DNA of 34,572 bases from Sperchopsis tessellata (lineage: Eukaryota; Arthropoda; Insecta; Coleoptera; Hydrophilidae). The notes beneath the pieces were generated by a model. The model ran no database searches, was not told the origin of the DNA, and saw nothing but the letters and a program-made list of their open reading frames with translations. The stretch lies in contig JAWQRN010000195.1 of NCBI GenBank assembly GCA_033557685.1, positions 1 through 34,572 of the forward strand, read 5' to 3'. The translations under genes and the position numbers were made by a program. Position 1 is the first letter of the stretch; every line of letters begins with the position of its first letter. This document shows positions 32,641-34,572 of this stretch, in pieces.

Positions 32641-33694
32641 ATTAAATAATCACCTATAGAATGTACTATTTATGTATTTTGTGTAGTGCGGAGTATTGGG
32701 TCTCAGATATCGTCAATTTCTTATATTATGCTCATGCATATGAAGATTTCGTTCTTAGTTATTTTGATTTTAATGAACATATATTAACATTTAATAGACA
32801 TACAAGAACGGAACCGTTAAAATTGTATTGTTCCGAAAGACATACCTACAGGTTTCGCTACGACTCTGATTGTACATTAAACGGATAACCCTTTTCTGGC
32901 TTTTAAAAACCATATCAGAGTGTGTTCTAACACCCCAGAACTGAATACTATACATAAGTAAGGATTATATGTATGCACTGTTTGAGCGCTAACAATATCG
33001 TTTATAATTCTAATTGCAAATATGGTATTATTTAATCTTATATTTAAAATGGCTACACGCTCACTAAAGTCAAGATTTACATCCAAAATTTTGTGTGATA
33101 ATGCAGTTGGGTGGTAATTAGTAATCTTGCTTCTACTACCCTTCTGAAAGACTGGGATGACCTTAGAGGTTTTTAATTCATCAGGTACACACCCACACTC
33201 AAATGAATAATTTATAAGCCAGCTTAAGATCGGAGAATGCTAATCCACACAATATTTGATAACTGAAATAGGGATATTATCATAACCACATTACCATTAC
33301 CATTATTTAAATTCAGGATAATCCTTCGCTTCTCAACATATATTACAAGAAACAAAAAGAACCCTCTTTCACTTAAGGGGAATATGTGAGCCCTTCCATC
33401 ATCAATGGGTGAAAAGCAAAAAGTAACCTTGAAACTCTGAATACACAAATCAGTAATATCACCACCGTCAAACACCTCCATGCCATCAGTCACTGTATTG
33501 TCAATATTTTGGCATGGTGCCCACCTACCGGTCAGATTCTGCACAACTCTCCAAGCGGCTTTACATATATTCTTTGATGACCCGACTTCATTGTCAACGT
33601 TTACATGGCTCGCCAGTGAAATTACATCGCGAAGGATTCTCTTATATATCTTGTAATAGTAAACAATAATTTGATGCGGTATCTGTTTACTCAC
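32640..33694 (-). pseudogene. LINE remnant H with internal RT deletion
   Basis: On the minus strand the frame 33694-33224 carries the endonuclease-RT linker (YYKIYKRILRDVIS, NICKAAWRVVQNLTG). Reverse transcriptase fingers follow after shifts: GYDNIPISVIKYCVD, LINYSFECGCVPDELKTS and KVIPVFQKGSRSKITNYHPT (about 33183-33124). The sequence then jumps to thumb text (NLDFSERVAIL, IRLNNTIFAIR), so the palm with motif A and the YADD box is deleted. The tail is well marked: QFWGVRTHSDMVFKSQKRVI (about 32942-32883), TILTVPFLYVY, and HEHNIRN with LRPNTPHYTK (about 32745-32660). This layout fits a Jockey/CR1-like non-LTR element. No RNase H is seen. Confidence 0.8.
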
Positions 33695-33699
33695 AAAAA

Positions 33700-34420
33700 T
33701 TATTGGTCTAGTATAATATGATCTTCTACAAAGTTTATTTATAATTGACCAGAGATGCTATTAAACTTGAAAACTACCAGATGGATAAAATTTGTGGAAA
33801 TACTGCAGCTTCTTTTTTTACTCACATATTTGAGATTAGATGCGATACCCAAAATAAGCTGATACTTGGTGAAACTGCAGAAAATACGATAAGCAAATTG
33901 AATATCATTTGCATATACGTGTAGTAAATAACATCTCCAATCACGCAGATAGTTCTATAAAAGGATTTCAGTATCAGGACCGAATTTAAATGGTGCTTTC
34001 AAAATATTTGGTAACTCAAAAAAAACGGAACGGCATTGAATACACCGCTGGTTAATGTAGGTTTCTCTTAATTAGTAGCTACCTCCAACTTCTTCCTTTT
34101 CACGAATCTTTTTTACCCATATGATTTACACTTGCTTGCAAAAGCACGTAGGTGCAAATACTCATTATAAAGATTGAAATACAGTAGTGACCGACAATAA
34201 ATCAGCCAACTGGTAGAGATCTTGTAGACTTGTAAGTCCTGATGTCAAAAACGCCAAAAACGTAAAAATACATCATTTAGCATTGGGTTATTTTTTTTAT
34301 TGGAGATCAAGATCGTCCCTTGCCAATTTGTATTGTGTGAGATGAAAAACTTCACTAACAAGTTACACCGCCATTTTTCAACACCCGAATTTATTATTAA
34401 AAAACGGATTATTTTCAAAG
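33700..34420. other. interval of uncertain content
   Basis: On the minus strand LHVYANDIQF (about 33921-33892) loosely recalls a LINE YADD box with the second position changed, but neighbouring motifs are missing. TACAGTAGTGACC at 34181 resembles a Tc1-type end. Neither is firm. Confidence 0.25.
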
Positions 34421-34423
34421 GAT

Positions 34424-34572
34424 TATGGTTGCTAAAACAAAACGGATTCTGACATTTTCAAAAATGGTAAAGATTTCTGATAAAGCTCAAGAAGCATATA
34501 GATATTGGCCCGACATCGAAATGCCGGTAGGAGACAACCGCGTGTTTGTTTACATATACGTACGTTACAGTA
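34424..34572 (+). CDS. open frame running off the right edge, unidentified
   Basis: From an ATG at 34424 a frame stays open for 49 codons to the window end. It starts MVAKTKRILTFSKMVKISD and includes YRYWPDIEMPVGDN. Composition is more gene-like than the surrounding DNA (GC-richer after 34500), but I do not recognise the family. It could be a first exon, a transposon frame, or chance. Confidence 0.2.

Noticed and set aside
33892..33921. YAND box as another LINE reverse transcriptase
   Set aside because: No supporting RT motif before or after; left as unassigned.
34181..34572. Tc1-like element starting at TACAGTAGTGACC
   Set aside because: No transposase motif follows and the second end is not in the window; resemblance is limited to a few bases.

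Overview
The window is AT-rich animal DNA, most likely from an insect. I recognise no intact host gene, no tRNA, no rRNA and no CRISPR array. What can be read is a dense layer of decayed transposable elements. Their mix (mariner including a cecropia-type copy, RTE-like and Jockey/I-like non-LTR retrotransposons, a Penelope-like element, a PGBD4-like piggyBac and a BED-finger hAT) fits an arthropod and best an insect. The order or species cannot be told from the sequence alone. Nearly every coding remnant carries stops and frameshifts, so all are treated as pseudogenes; most were read by joining frames by eye.

Layout. 1-738: mariner remnant on the minus strand, cut by the window edge. 1705-1752: AT microsatellite. 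1990-2573: a large near-perfect inverted repeat with arms of about 265 bp, each arm holding a hammerhead-ribozyme-like core. 2820-4180: a Penelope-like element in the same orientation as the right-hand hammerhead, with reverse transcriptase and GIY-YIG endonuclease remnants. 4340-9240: AT-rich with nothing identifiable except a short dispersed repeat. 9310-14450: four non-LTR fragments, the last three in a row on the plus strand. 15190-16105: RTE-like element, plus strand. 17050-17790: a LINE on the minus strand keeping an ORF1/ORF2 junction. 18391-19770: a second RTE-like element, minus strand. 19793-20284: a foldback, MITE-like element. 21170-21720: LINE reverse transcriptase, minus strand. 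22100-22500 and 24600-25686: two more mariner remnants. 27709-32243: a hAT element split by a piggyBac element at 29424-31464. 32640-33694: another LINE, minus strand. The right edge holds a short open frame of unknown nature.

The two most informative structures are the pair of hammerhead-like motifs beside the Penelope-like element and the nested piggyBac-in-hAT insertion, where the hAT reading frame resumes at the piggyBac TTAA target site. Penelope-like elements are known to carry hammerhead ribozymes in their terminal repeats, so the first is an instance of a known association, here in an inverted-repeat arrangement that deserves testing. The genes do not form a working pathway: this is a record of successive insertions and decay.
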